NCBI RefSeq assembly: GCF_001766415.1
Contig: NZ_MKXO01000001.1
Location: forward strand, 186,001 to 250,000
DNA: 64,000 nucleotides
Direction: 5' to 3'
From: Exiguobacterium aurantiacum
GTDB taxonomy: Bacteria; Bacillota; Bacilli; Exiguobacteriales; Exiguobacteriaceae
Shown here: positions 25,673 to 34,619 of the stretch, piece by piece
How the letters are laid out: every line of letters begins with the position of its first letter
Numbering within the stretch: position 1 is the stretch's first letter
Program-made: the position numbers and the translations under genes
Notes under the pieces: model-generated
The model's input: the letters and a program-made list of their open reading frames with translations, nothing else
What the model was told of the DNA's origin: nothing
The model's database searches: none

Positions 25673-26604
25673 AGCCGCGGCTCGTCCTAGTCGGGCTCGG
25701 TCACGGGCAACTCGAAATTTTAGCGCGGATCGAACAGTTGCGTGAACGGTACGAGGTCAGTTATGTCGGACTTGAGGAAACGATTTATACCGGGGCGTTC
25801 CCCCAAGTGATCGCAAATGAGATGGCTTCGGCAGTCGTCAACTTGCGACCGGACGTCACACCGGTCGCGAGCAGACTCATCTCGCTCGACCCGGTCAAGC
25901 GAATCATCGAGACCGATCGAGGTATGATCGCTTATGATCACCTCGTGCTCGCGACAGGTGCGAAGAGCCGAGGGATCGGAACGGGCTTGAAACCGATGAC
26001 GGACGTAGTGATCGAACACATTCAAGCGAGCCGTGCGGTCACGATCGTCGGAGGGGGCAAAGCTGGCGTCGAGCTCGCTTTCGCTTGCGTGAGGTCGAAG
26101 CAACACGTCACGCTCTATGCGAAGCAGATTTTGCCGGATTTGCCGAACCGGGTCGGCCGTCACATTGCCCGTCGTCTCGTTGCAAGCGGAGTGACGCTGA
26201 TCGCGCAACAGTATGAGGGTGGGGACGCGCCAGACGGTCTTGTCCTTGACGCGACTGGAGTCGTGCCGGTCGAGTGGTGGCACCGCTCAGGCCTTGCCGA
26301 GGAGGGGTCGTTTATTCCGACCGACGCTTATTTGCGTCACGCGACGTATCAAGATATTTACATCACCGGGGATATGGCAATGGGCTTGAACGGAGGCGTC
26401 GACGCGGTCCGGTCGGGTCGTCATGTCGCGTCGGCGCTCCTCGGTGACCAAAAGCCATATAAACAGCGGACGTCGCTCAATATTTTATTGACGACCCCGG
26501 GACACGCCTTACTCACGTTTGGGCGCTTGACGTGGCACGGCCGGTGTTCGTATTGGATCAAGCGCCAAATCGACAGGCGCTACATGCAGAAATTCACGCA
26601 CTAA
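25669..26604 (+). CDS. FAD/NAD(P)-dependent oxidoreductase, NDH-2-like
   Basis: A 311-residue two-dinucleotide-binding oxidoreductase. The N-terminus LVLVGLGHGQLEIL is a variant of the FAD-binding motif seen in the VGGGHAH group of COG1252 proteins, followed by YTGAFPQVIANE; a second site VGGGKAGVELA at about 125 would bind NAD(P)H, and ITGDMA near the end closes the FAD site. Shorter than respiratory NDH-2 and lacking the C-terminal membrane anchor. It overlaps the lipid-enzyme gene by 4 bases and ends the operon. Electron acceptor unknown. Confidence 0.82.
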   Translation: MKPRLVLVGLGHGQLEILARIEQLRERYEVSYVGLEETIYTGAFPQVIANEMASAVVNLRPDVTPVASRLISLDPVKRIIETDRGMIAYDHLVLATGAKSRGIGTGLKPMTDVVIEHIQASRAVTIVGGGKAGVELAFACVRSKQHVTLYAKQILPDLPNRVGRHIARRLVASGVTLIAQQYEGGDAPDGLVLDATGVVPVEWWHRSGLAEEGSFIPTDAYLRHATYQDIYITGDMAMGLNGGVDAVRSGRHVASALLGDQKPYKQRTSLNILLTTPGHALLTFGRLTWHGRCSYWIKRQIDRRYMQKFTH

Positions 26605-26630
26605 AAAAGACGACCGCGGTCGTCTTTTTT
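26603..26630. terminator. bidirectional terminator after the ynj-like operon
   Basis: Palindrome aaaaaagacgaccg/cggtcgtctttttt between convergent stops. Confidence 0.95.
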
Positions 26631-26944
26631 TAGGCGTTCAACGTGTCGAGGAACGACCGAATTTGCATTTCCGTCTTCGCATGCGCCGAATGAAGGTGTT
26701 CTTGTTTGACGCCTTCTTGATAGAAGAGCAGTGACGGGATGCCCCGGACTTCCTGCGTGTCAGACAGTTCAGGCAGTTCGTCGCGATCGACGACGTACCA
26801 GTTGAATTGCGGGTAGTCTTTGACGAGTTCGTCGACGTACATGTCGAGGCGGCGGCAGTCCGGGCACCAAGACGTCGTGAAGATGACCATTCCTTTATCT
26901 TGAATGGCAGTTTGGAATTGTTGTTCAGATTGTATTGGTTTCAT
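26630..26944 (-). CDS. thioredoxin family protein
   Basis: A 104-residue cytosolic thioredoxin-fold protein. The redox centre is CPDC at 27-30 (TTSWCPDCRRLD), more like glutaredoxin or YtpP-type proteins than the WCGPC of standard thioredoxin; the cis-Pro follows in RGIPSLLFY. Its redox partner is unknown. The ATG at 26944 has AAGGAG about 9 bases upstream. Single gene, divergent from the PadR regulator. Confidence 0.88.
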   Translation of the reverse strand: MKPIQSEQQFQTAIQDKGMVIFTTSWCPDCRRLDMYVDELVKDYPQFNWYVVDRDELPELSDTQEVRGIPSLLFYQEGVKQEHLHSAHAKTEMQIRSFLDTLNA

Positions 26945-27064
26945 GATTGATCACTCCTTTCTCTCATTGTCTGTGTCTTCGGTGCGCCCGTCAACCGATT
27001 GACATTCTCGGACTTACAAGAGATTGTGCTACACTTAAAAAAACTGAACTGCAAGGGAATGGTG

Positions 27065-27610
27065 ATGGTTATGGCGTTACGTCATGCACTACTCGGGTTG
27101 TTGACCCATCAGCCTGCGACCGGCTACGCCTTGAACGCGACGTTCAAAGCGCAAATGATCCACTTTTGGCACGCCCATCATACACAGATTTATCGGGAAC
27201 TGTTAAAGATGGAAGACGAGCACCTCGTTTCGTCAGAGCATGTGACCCAACATGATCTTCCCGATAAGAAGATCTATTCGATCACAGCGACGGGACGTCA
27301 AGAGTTGATTGACTGGCTCAGACAACCGACGTCGTTTCAGCCGAAGATGAAAGATGAGAACCTGCTGCGCGTCAGCCTGTTGCAACTGCTTCCGCTCGAC
27401 GAGGCGATCCGTTACGTCGAGGAGACGAAAACGCATCATGAACAAGTCGCACACCAAATTCGTGCGTTCCAAGCAGCCCATCAATCGGAAGCGGACACGC
27501 TCGGGTACTTATTGACGAGTGAATATGCGATCCGCATGATGGAAAACTATGCCGATTGGGCCGATTGGGCGATCGAACAAATGAAACAGCGCGGTACACA
27601 TACGACCTGA
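27065..27610 (+). CDS. PadR family transcriptional regulator
   Basis: A 181-residue regulator: winged helix at about 1-75 (ALRHALLGLLTHQPATGYALN, DKKIYSITATGRQELIDWL) and a C-terminal helical dimerisation domain of the Vir/AphA type. Usually a repressor that responds to phenolic or toxic compounds and controls a neighbouring gene. I prefer ATG 27065 (AAGGG 7 bases upstream); ATGs at 27059 and 27071 are also in frame. Its stop is part of a terminator stem shared with the convergent aldo/keto reductase. Confidence 0.88.
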   Translation: MVMALRHALLGLLTHQPATGYALNATFKAQMIHFWHAHHTQIYRELLKMEDEHLVSSEHVTQHDLPDKKIYSITATGRQELIDWLRQPTSFQPKMKDENLLRVSLLQLLPLDEAIRYVEETKTHHEQVAHQIRAFQAAHQSEADTLGYLLTSEYAIRMMENYADWADWAIEQMKQRGTHTT

Positions 27611-27626
27611 CGTTCAGGTCGTATGT
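27598..27626. terminator. shared terminator containing both stop codons
   Basis: 13-base arms (acatacgacctga/tcaggtcgtatgt) with a 3-base loop. The TGA of the PadR gene is the end of one arm and the reverse-strand TGA of the reductase is the start of the other. Confidence 0.9.
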
Positions 27627-28444
27627 TTTGTATACGGATGAATCGGCAGACGAGCCAGCAGTTTATCGAGTGCACGCTCATTGATGTCGTCATGATATGC
27701 GTCAATCGTCTGCTGCAACTGCTCGACAGAAGAAGCGCCAGGCAAGACGACGGCACACGTCCGTTTCGCGGCAGCGAGCGCATACGCTTGAATCGGGTGT
27801 GGCAACGTCGACAGGAGGTTGCGTAACTCGGGTTCGCTCCACGACTCGAAGCCCTTAGCGCTCAAGCGCTCGGACCATTCATCGGTCAACAGCCCTTTAG
27901 CGAGCGGTCCTCGACCGACGAGCGGAACGTCTTGCCCGAGCGATTCGATGCGGCGGTCGAGCAGTGAGTACGGTGTCATCAAGACATCGAGCTCCCCGTG
28001 CTCAAGCCAGTAGCGGATCACGTTCGGACGAATCGAGGAGAGCCCGATTTGACGGATGACCCCGGCCTGCTTTTGTCGACGCATGAAATCGATCGTCGCG
28101 TCAAGGTCGTCTTCCATCGTTCCACCGTGTACGTAATATAAGTCTAAGTAATCCGTCTGTAGTCGTTCGAGAGAACCATGAAGCGCCTGTTCTAAATAAG
28201 AAGGGGTTGGGTTCCAGCGCATTCCGTCTTCGGTCCATTCATTTCCGCCTTTGCTCGTCAAAAACAAATCGTCCCGCCGACCGTCGAACGTCTCACCAAC
28301 GAGCCGTTCGACGTCGTGACGGTCATAGACGTCAGCCGTGTCAAAATGACGGATCCCTGACGCATAAGCCGCCTCGAGAATCCGTCGGCCCTCATCGTCA
28401 CCTTGTTTTAAAATCGACATCGTTCCTAGTCCAAGTTCTGCCAT
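27614..28444 (-). CDS. aldo/keto reductase
   Basis: A 276-residue TIM-barrel NADPH-dependent oxidoreductase. Catalytic Asp and Tyr are in HFDTADVYDRHDVERLVGE, Lys in FLTSKGG and the active-site His in DLYYVHGG. The C-terminal VLPGASSVEQLQQT binds NADPH. Substrate unknown. The ATG at 28444 has AAGGAGG 7 bases upstream; the longer frame upstream lacks a ribosome site. Confidence 0.88.
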   Translation of the reverse strand: MAELGLGTMSILKQGDDEGRRILEAAYASGIRHFDTADVYDRHDVERLVGETFDGRRDDLFLTSKGGNEWTEDGMRWNPTPSYLEQALHGSLERLQTDYLDLYYVHGGTMEDDLDATIDFMRRQKQAGVIRQIGLSSIRPNVIRYWLEHGELDVLMTPYSLLDRRIESLGQDVPLVGRGPLAKGLLTDEWSERLSAKGFESWSEPELRNLLSTLPHPIQAYALAAAKRTCAVVLPGASSVEQLQQTIDAYHDDINERALDKLLARLPIHPYTKHTT

Positions 28445-28521
28445 CGATAATTCCTCCTTGTTCCGTCCATTGATTTGACTCATAATTACAGTATATAAGA
28501 AAACGTGAGGAGTACATAACC

Positions 28522-29052
28522 ATGGAAGAGAAAACGATTGAACGGGAAGTCATCTATCAAGGGAAGATTTTCGATGTCGAGAAGCATGTCGTCGCGCTCC
28601 CGAACGGAGGAACGTCGGTCCGAGAGCTTGTGTATCATAATGGGGCCGTCGCGGTATTGTTGATCGATGAGGACGACAAGATCGTTCTCGTCGAGCAATA
28701 CCGGAAAGCGTTCGAATCGATGTCACTCGAGATTCCGGCCGGTAAACTCGAGATCGGAGAAGAGCCGCTCGCGAGCGCGAAGCGTGAACTTGAGGAAGAG
28801 ACCGGTTATAAAGCCGAGTCGCTTGAAAAGATGTTCTCGTTTTACGGGGCACCTGGATTTTGCAGCGAGCGCGTCGACGTGTTCGTCGCCAAAGGTTTGA
28901 CGGCGGGAGCGATGAACCTAGACGAGGACGAATTTTTACAAGTCGAACGTTATACGTTCGAAGAAGCGGGCGAGCTTTTAGCGAGCGGGCGGATCACCGA
29001 TGCCAAGACGATCATGGCGATTCAGTGGTGGCAATTGTCTAAATTGAAATAA
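28522..29052 (+). CDS. nudF: ADP-ribose pyrophosphatase, Nudix
   Basis: A 176-residue Nudix hydrolase. The box fits G(x)5E(x)7REU(x)EE(x)GU, from GKLEIGEEPL to RELEEETGY. The N-terminal PNGGTSVRELVYHNGAVAVL and the segment APGFCSER after the box are typical of ADP-ribose pyrophosphatases, which cut ADP-ribose to AMP and ribose-5-phosphate. The ATG at 28522 has a GAGGAG site. It precedes fur as in B. subtilis. Confidence 0.9.
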   Translation: MEEKTIEREVIYQGKIFDVEKHVVALPNGGTSVRELVYHNGAVAVLLIDEDDKIVLVEQYRKAFESMSLEIPAGKLEIGEEPLASAKRELEEETGYKAESLEKMFSFYGAPGFCSERVDVFVAKGLTAGAMNLDEDEFLQVERYTFEEAGELLASGRITDAKTIMAIQWWQLSKLK

Positions 29053-29084
29053 TTCTAATCTGAAGTAGGTTGTGATAAACTTAG

Positions 29085-29130
29085 ATAGTAATAATTTTAA
29101 TTTGAAAAAACGACGGAATTTCGGTATGCT
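29085..29130 (+). promoter_or_regulatory. fur promoter with PerR/Fur-like box
   Basis: -35 TTGAAA (29102-29107), 17-base spacer, -10 TATGCT (29125-29130). Just upstream, TAGTAATAATTTTAA (29085-29099) agrees with most positions of the PerR box TTATAATNATTATAA. PerR controls fur in B. subtilis; here the box is only a candidate. Confidence 0.5.
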
Positions 29131-29164
29131 TTGAATAGTGAATTATGTAAAGAGGGGGCGCCTT

Positions 29165-29644
29165 ATGGAAACGCGAATTGAACGGATCAAACAGCAATTG
29201 AGCGCCAAAGGATATAAATTGACACCGCAACGAGAATCAACGGTCCGTATCTTGCTTGAGAACGAGACGGACCATCTAAGTGCAGAGAACGTGTTCATGC
29301 TCGTCAAGAGCATCGCACCTGAAATCGGTCTCGCGACCGTTTACCGGACACTCGAACTGTTGACCGAGCTCGGCGTCGTCGACAAAGTCAACTTCGGTGA
29401 CGGCGTCGCCCGGTTCGACCTCAGACCAGAAGGGGCGAACCATTCGCACCATCACCTCGTCTGTGTCGAGTGTGGATCAGTCGAAGAGATCATGGAAGAC
29501 CTGCTCGTCGACGTCGAGAAGAAAGTCGAGAGCAAGTATGAATTTTTAATCAAAGACCATCGTTTGACGTTCCATGGCATCTGTAAAGTGTGCCAAGCGA
29601 AAGGCGTCACGCTCGAAGGGCATAAAGCCGTCATTAACGGTTGA
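29165..29644 (+). CDS. fur: ferric uptake regulator Fur
   Basis: A 159-residue metalloregulator of the Fur family. Winged helix at 1-85 (LTPQRESTVRILLENETDHLSAE, IGLATVYRTLELL), then the metal-binding dimer domain with the HSHHHLVC motif and two CxxC pairs (CVEC and CKVC) for structural zinc. Sequence pattern VVDKVNFGDGVARFDLR is that of Bacillus Fur rather than PerR or Zur. It represses iron uptake genes when iron is plentiful. The ATG at 29165 follows GAGGGGG. Order nudF-fur-xerD-deoB-PNP mirrors B. subtilis. Confidence 0.92.
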   Translation: METRIERIKQQLSAKGYKLTPQRESTVRILLENETDHLSAENVFMLVKSIAPEIGLATVYRTLELLTELGVVDKVNFGDGVARFDLRPEGANHSHHHLVCVECGSVEEIMEDLLVDVEKKVESKYEFLIKDHRLTFHGICKVCQAKGVTLEGHKAVING

Positions 29645-29650
29645 CGAAAC

Positions 29651-29684
29651 AAAGGAGGACAAGCCGCTCGGCTTGTCCTCCTTT
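29651..29684. terminator. fur terminator, bidirectional
   Basis: 16-bp perfect arms aaaggaggacaagccg/cggcttgtcctccttt with 2-base centre. Confidence 0.9.
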
Positions 29685-29699
29685 ATGTTGATCATCAGA

Positions 29700-30080
29700 T
29701 CAAATCGTCAGTTCGATTTTGTTTCGTTCTGGATCGTGGACGACGCTCTCATAATAGCCGTCCCCGGTCAGACGCGGTCCATCGACGAGTTCATAGCCAT
29801 CAGCCTGCAAGCGCGCCGTCAATTCGTCGACGGCCTCGGCGCTGCCTAGCGCGAACGCCACATGCGCCAAGCCGAGTGTCGGCATCGCTTCGCCTTGGAT
29901 GTCGGGTCGGCACATCAGCTCGAGTCGGCACGCTGATTCCGGAAACGTTAAAAAATACGATGTGAACTGTTTGTGCCGGTTCGTATATTTGTCGTTGGCG
30001 CTGGCACCAAAATACGTCTCATAAAAGCGGCGCATCCGTTCGAGGTCGTGGACCCATACGGCAACGTGTTCGATGTTCAT
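29700..30080 (-). CDS. VOC family (glyoxalase-like) protein
   Basis: A 126-residue vicinal-oxygen-chelate fold protein. It starts NIEHVAVWVHDLERMRRFYE and has the paired half LAHVAFALGSAEAVDEL; the second metal-ligand position is in RNKIEL. Probably a metal-dependent lyase/isomerase or a binding protein of the glyoxalase/bleomycin-resistance superfamily. The ATG at 30080 has AAGGAG 8 bases upstream; two in-frame starts just before it lie on the ribosome site. Confidence 0.85.
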   Translation of the reverse strand: MNIEHVAVWVHDLERMRRFYETYFGASANDKYTNRHKQFTSYFLTFPESACRLELMCRPDIQGEAMPTLGLAHVAFALGSAEAVDELTARLQADGYELVDGPRLTGDGYYESVVHDPERNKIELTI

Positions 30081-30218
30081 CGTCATCACTCCTTTTCAAC
30101 TACGTTCATCTTACCAGTGATGCAGCGGGATTGTCAGTCGATTTCCTGGAGAAAAAGGGCGTGAAATCGATGACAAAAAACTGTAAAAAAAACTTACAAA
30201 AAAATGAGGTCAGACGTC

Positions 30219-30247
30219 TTCACAACGGTTTACATAAGTGATATGAT
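30219..30247 (+). promoter_or_regulatory. promoter of xerD
   Basis: -35 TTCACA (30219-30224), 17-base spacer, -10 TATGAT (30242-30247), about 40 bases before the xerD ATG. Confidence 0.55.
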
Positions 30248-30287
30248 GTAAGCGTATTCAGGTGTAGCGAGGAAGGAGGGGGATGTC

Positions 30288-31172
30288 ATGCGTTCGCAAG
30301 TCGAGTCGTTTTTACAATATATGACGGTTGAGAAAAGAATGTCCACCAACACGAGACAAGCCTATGCGAGCGATTTGACCCAGTACTTATCGACACTAAT
30401 CCAACTTGGGGTGACCGAGTGGAATGAAGTCACGCGCTCACATATCGTCAAGCATTTAGAGGAACTGTCGCAAGCGGGTCGGGCCGCCTCGTCACTGCGG
30501 CGAGCCGTCAGTTCGATTCGCACGTTTCATCACCATCTGAAGATGAGCGGCGGCGCCTCGACCGATCCGGCACTTTACTTAGAGACGCCGAAAGCGGAGC
30601 GACATCTGCCGGACACGTGGTCGCAAGACGAAGTCGAGCGGTTGCTCGATAGCGTCCCGACGAACGATCCGCTCGCGCTTCGAGATCGTGCCATGCTCGA
30701 ACTGCTCTACGGGACAGGCATGCGCGTCAGCGAACTTCTCGGTCTTGATTTGGATGATTTACAGTTTGAACTGGGGTATTTACAGTGTGAAGGCAAAGGC
30801 GAGAGCGCCCGGATCATTCCGGTGTCGTCGGTCGCCCAAAATTTTGTCGAACGTTACATCCAGCAAGCGCGAAACGGCCTCGGTGGTCGGGAGACCGAGG
30901 CGTTGTTCTTGAACGGACGTGGCGGTCGGCTTAGCCGCCAAGGGTTTTGGAAGATCATCAAGCGACGGGCGAAAGACGCCGGTATCCCGAAAGAGATCAC
31001 ACCGCACGTGCTGCGTCACTCGTTCGCGACGCACTTGCTCGAGAATGGTGCCGATCTGCGCGCCATCCAGCAAATGCTCGGCCATGCCGATCTCTCCACC
31101 ACTCAAATCTACACACATGTAAACAAGGCGCGGCTCCACGATGTGTACCGTAAGCATCACCCGCGGGCCTAG
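30288..31172 (+). CDS. xerD: site-specific tyrosine recombinase XerD
   Basis: A 294-residue tyrosine recombinase. The N-terminal SAM-like domain (FLQYMTVEKRMSTNTRQAYASDL) is followed by the catalytic domain with the first Arg in LLYGTGMRVSELLGL, HxLRH in HVLRHSFATHLLENG, the second His in QMLGHADLSTTQIY and the nucleophile Tyr in IYTHVN. With XerC it resolves chromosome dimers at dif. Start ATG 30288 behind GGAGGGGG. Synteny with fur and deoB as in Bacillus. Confidence 0.93.
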   Translation: MRSQVESFLQYMTVEKRMSTNTRQAYASDLTQYLSTLIQLGVTEWNEVTRSHIVKHLEELSQAGRAASSLRRAVSSIRTFHHHLKMSGGASTDPALYLETPKAERHLPDTWSQDEVERLLDSVPTNDPLALRDRAMLELLYGTGMRVSELLGLDLDDLQFELGYLQCEGKGESARIIPVSSVAQNFVERYIQQARNGLGGRETEALFLNGRGGRLSRQGFWKIIKRRAKDAGIPKEITPHVLRHSFATHLLENGADLRAIQQMLGHADLSTTQIYTHVNKARLHDVYRKHHPRA

Positions 31173-31193
31173 ACACTTAAAGGAGGAACTTTT

Positions 31194-32360
31194 GTGAAGA
31201 AATTTAAACGTATATTCTTAGTCGTCATGGACTCAGTCGGGATTGGGGAAGCCCCAGATGCCGACCAGTTCGGAGACGTCGGTTCAGACACGTTAGGTCA
31301 CATCGCTCGTGAGCATGGCGGCCTGAACATGCCGAACATGGGCAAGCTCGGATTAGCGAACATTAAACCGATCGAAGGCATCGAACCGTCAAGCGCGCCG
31401 AGCGCGTTCGGCCGGATGGAAGAAATTTCGGCCGGGAAAGATACGATGACTGGTCATTGGGAAATCATGGGTCTCCACATCGATACGCCGTTCCGTGTGT
31501 TCGAGGAATTCCCGGACGATTTGATCAACCGGCTTAAAGAGTTCAGTGGACGCGACATCATCGGCAACAAGCCGGCATCAGGAACGGAAATTTTAGACGA
31601 GCTCGGTGAAGAGCATGTCGCGACAGGTGCGTTGATCGTCTATACGTCGGCCGACTCGGTGCTTCAAATCGCGGCCCACGAAGAAGTCGTCCCGCTCGAA
31701 GAACTGTACCGCATCTGCGAATACGCGCGCGACATCACGCGCGAAGATCCGTACATGCTCGGACGGATCATCGCCCGGCCGTTCCTCGGAACGCCTGGTG
31801 CTTGGGTCCGGACGTCAAACCGTCACGACTATGCGCTCAAACCGTTCGGCAAGACGGTCATGAACACGCTCGAAACAGCTGGTAAAGACGTGATTGCCCT
31901 CGGGAAGATCAGTGATATCTATGACGGAGAAGGCGTGACGAAAGCGGTCCGTACGAAGTCGAACATGGACGGGATGGACAAACTCGTCGCTTCGCTTGAT
32001 GAGGAGTTCGAAGGGCTCTGCTTCTTGAACCTCGTCGACTTTGACGCATTGTTCGGCCATCGCCGGGATCCGGAAGGATATGCGGTCGCGCTCGAAGAGT
32101 ATGACGCCCGTCTTCCTGAAGTGTTTGCTCGCTTGCGTGAAGACGACTTGCTGATCATCACGGCCGACCACGGTAACGATCCGACGGCACCAGGGACGGA
32201 CCATACGCGGGAATATGTCCCGCTCATCGTCCATCACCACGGTTCGACTGCGGTCGACCTCGGCGTTCGCGCTACGTTCGCAGATATCGGCGCCACGGTG
32301 GCGGATAACTTTGACGTCGACGCACCAACAATCGGAAACAGTTTCTTAAACGAAATTTGA
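31194..32360 (+). CDS. deoB: phosphopentomutase
   Basis: A 388-residue enzyme of the alkaline-phosphatase superfamily. It interconverts ribose-1-phosphate and ribose-5-phosphate (and the deoxy forms). The N-terminal metal site is in [14 protein letters not shown], the phospho-acceptor Thr in [10 protein letters not shown] and the late metal site in ITADHGNDP and GTDHTRE. The GTG at 31194 has AAAGGAGG 7 bases upstream. It forms a nucleoside-salvage operon with the purine and pyrimidine phosphorylases downstream. Confidence 0.95.
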   Translation: MKKFKRIFLVVMDSVGIGEAPDADQFGDVGSDTLGHIAREHGGLNMPNMGKLGLANIKPIEGIEPSSAPSAFGRMEEISAGKDTMTGHWEIMGLHIDTPFRVFEEFPDDLINRLKEFSGRDIIGNKPASGTEILDELGEEHVATGALIVYTSADSVLQIAAHEEVVPLEELYRICEYARDITREDPYMLGRIIARPFLGTPGAWVRTSNRHDYALKPFGKTVMNTLETAGKDVIALGKISDIYDGEGVTKAVRTKSNMDGMDKLVASLDEEFEGLCFLNLVDFDALFGHRRDPEGYAVALEEYDARLPEVFARLREDDLLIITADHGNDPTAPGTDHTREYVPLIVHHHGSTAVDLGVRATFADIGATVADNFDVDAPTIGNSFLNEI

Positions 32361-32373
32361 GGAGGCACTACAC

Positions 32374-33183
32374 ATGGTAAATTGGAACGAAACAAAAGCA
32401 TTTTTACAGGAACGCATGAACGGAACACCAGAAATCGGACTCATTCTCGGATCGGGTCTTGGCGTGCTCGCCGACGAGATCGAGAATCCGGTCGCGATTC
32501 CTTACGAAGATATTCCGCACTTCCCGGTCTCGACAGTCGAAGGTCATGCCGGACAGCTCGTCTTTGGTGACCTTGAAGGGAAACGTGTCGTTGCGATGCA
32601 AGGACGGTTCCATTTCTATGAAGGATATTCGATGGAACAAGTCACGTTCCCAGTCCGTGTCCTCAAATTGATCGGTGTCGAGACGCTCATCGTCACGAAC
32701 GCCGCTGGTGCTTGCAACGAGGCGTTCAACCCGGGCGACTTGATGGTCATCACGGACCATATCAATTTCTTCGGCACGAGCCCGCTCATCGGCAAGAACG
32801 CGAGCGACTTCGGGACACGCTTCCCGGATATGTCAGAGGCGTACGACAAACAACTCGTCGCGTTGACAGAGCGGGTCGCGTCAGACCTCGGTCTCAAGAT
32901 TCAAAAAGGCGTCTACTTCGGGAACACCGGTCCGACATACGAGACACCGGCCGAAGTCAAGATGGCCCGTCTGCTCGGCGGCGACGTCGTCGGCATGTCG
33001 ACCGTACCAGAAGTCATCGTGGCTCGTCACTCAGACATGCGTGTCCTCGGAATTTCGTGCGTCTCGAACATGGCCGCAGGTATCCTTGACCAACCGCTCA
33101 ACCACGAAGAAGTCATCGAGACGACAGAGCGCGTCCGCCAAGACTTCCTTTCACTCGTACGTGGCACGATTAAAAGCATGTGA
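32374..33183 (+). CDS. pupG: purine-nucleoside phosphorylase
   Basis: A 269-residue trimeric-type purine-nucleoside phosphorylase. Phosphate-binding GSGLG near residue 28, MQGRFHFYEGYSM, the purine-binding TNAAGACNEAF and GMSTVPEVIVARH are all present. It splits purine (deoxy)nucleosides to base and pentose-1-phosphate, which deoB then uses. It lies 13 bases after deoB behind GGAGG. Symbol follows B. subtilis pupG (also called punA or deoD in other systems). Confidence 0.93.
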   Translation: MVNWNETKAFLQERMNGTPEIGLILGSGLGVLADEIENPVAIPYEDIPHFPVSTVEGHAGQLVFGDLEGKRVVAMQGRFHFYEGYSMEQVTFPVRVLKLIGVETLIVTNAAGACNEAFNPGDLMVITDHINFFGTSPLIGKNASDFGTRFPDMSEAYDKQLVALTERVASDLGLKIQKGVYFGNTGPTYETPAEVKMARLLGGDVVGMSTVPEVIVARHSDMRVLGISCVSNMAAGILDQPLNHEEVIETTERVRQDFLSLVRGTIKSM

Positions 33184-33211
33184 CTAAAACAATTCTAGGA
33201 GGACGAAACTT

Positions 33212-34513
33212 ATGCGTATGGTCGATTTGATTTTGAAAAAACGTAACGGTGGAGAATTAAACGAACAGGAGATCCGCTACGTCGTGGAAGGCTTCACGAA
33301 TGAGACGATTCCAGACTATCAAATGTCTGCTTTGTCGATGGCGATTTATTTCAACGGCATGACCGAGAAAGAGACGGCGGCGTTGACGATGGAAATGGTC
33401 AAGTCAGGTGACGTCATCGACCTTTCTAAAATTAAAGGGAAAAAAGTCGATAAGCACTCAACAGGTGGCGTCGGCGACAAGATCAGTTTGATCGTCGCCC
33501 CACTCGTCGCCTCGATCGGTATCCCGGTCGCTAAAATGAGCGGGCGCGGGCTCGGTCATACAGGTGGGACGATCGACAAGCTCGAATCATTCCCAGGGTT
33601 CAACGTCGAGCTGACAGAAGCGCAGTTCACGAAGCAAGTGAACGACATCAAGATGTCGATCATCGGGCAGACGGGCAACTTGACGCCGGCCGACAAACGT
33701 CTTTACGCGCTCCGCGACGTGACGGCGACGGTCGAGTCGATCCCGCTCATCGCGAGCTCGATCATGTCGAAGAAGATCGCTGCCGGTGCCGACAGCATCG
33801 TCCTCGACGTCAAGACAGGGTCTGGTGCGTTCATGAAGTCGTTCGACGACGCGAAAGCACTCGCTGAAGAGATGGTCGCCATCGGGAAAAATGTCGGTCG
33901 CAAGACGATCGCCGTCATCACCGATATGGACCAACCGCTCGGGTTTGAGATCGGGAACGCGAACGAAGTGAAAGAGGCGATTGAAGTATTGTCTGGGAAA
34001 GACGTCAAAGACTTGAAAACGATCGCACTCACGATCGCCGGTCATATGGCCGTCCTCGGTGAATTTTATAAGACGTTTGACGAAGCATACGCCGACCTTG
34101 AACGCCGGATGGCCGACGGTCACGCGCTTGAAGTATTCCGTCAGTTCGTCGCGGCACAAGGTGGGGACGCCTCACTCGTCGATGATGTGACTAAATTCCC
34201 GCAAGCGAAATTTGAGACGACGTTCGTCGCGAAGACAGCCGGTTACGTCGAATCGATCATCGCGGACGAGGTCGGTGTCGCAGCGATGCTCCTCGGAGCG
34301 GGACGGGCAACGAAGGACGACTTGATCGACTTCGCGGCCGGTATCACGCTCGAGAAGAAAGTCGGCGACAAAGTCGAGGCAGGTGACGTCATCGCGATCC
34401 TTCGTTCAAACATCGAAGACATGTCTTCGGCACTTGAACGCATGGATCATGCTTACACGATCGGCGCCACTCAACCAGAGGCACGTCCGCTCGTCCACGC
34501 GGTCATCCAGTAA
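33212..34513 (+). CDS. pdp: pyrimidine-nucleoside phosphorylase
   Basis: A 433-residue enzyme of the thymidine/pyrimidine phosphorylase family, splitting uridine and thymidine to base and pentose-1-phosphate. The phosphate-binding KHSTGGVGDK and AKMSGRGLGHTGGTIDKLE motifs are visible; the C-terminal domain ends at LVHAVIQ. Full length for the family. It has AGGAGG 10 bases upstream of ATG 33212 and completes the salvage operon before a terminator. Confidence 0.94.
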   Translation: MRMVDLILKKRNGGELNEQEIRYVVEGFTNETIPDYQMSALSMAIYFNGMTEKETAALTMEMVKSGDVIDLSKIKGKKVDKHSTGGVGDKISLIVAPLVASIGIPVAKMSGRGLGHTGGTIDKLESFPGFNVELTEAQFTKQVNDIKMSIIGQTGNLTPADKRLYALRDVTATVESIPLIASSIMSKKIAAGADSIVLDVKTGSGAFMKSFDDAKALAEEMVAIGKNVGRKTIAVITDMDQPLGFEIGNANEVKEAIEVLSGKDVKDLKTIALTIAGHMAVLGEFYKTFDEAYADLERRMADGHALEVFRQFVAAQGGDASLVDDVTKFPQAKFETTFVAKTAGYVESIIADEVGVAAMLLGAGRATKDDLIDFAAGITLEKKVGDKVEAGDVIAILRSNIEDMSSALERMDHAYTIGATQPEARPLVHAVIQ

Positions 34514-34518
34514 GTCAG

Positions 34519-34561
34519 AACGTCTGTTTCCACAAAACAGTGGAGGCAGACGTCTTTTTTT
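34519..34561 (+). terminator. terminator of the nucleoside-salvage operon
   Basis: Stem acgtctg..tccac/gtgga..cagacgt followed by seven T. Confidence 0.85.
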
Positions 34562-34619
34562 GATAAGATGGGTAATGTGAGTGATTATTGACTATATGAA
34601 CATAAAGGGGTATTTCCAT

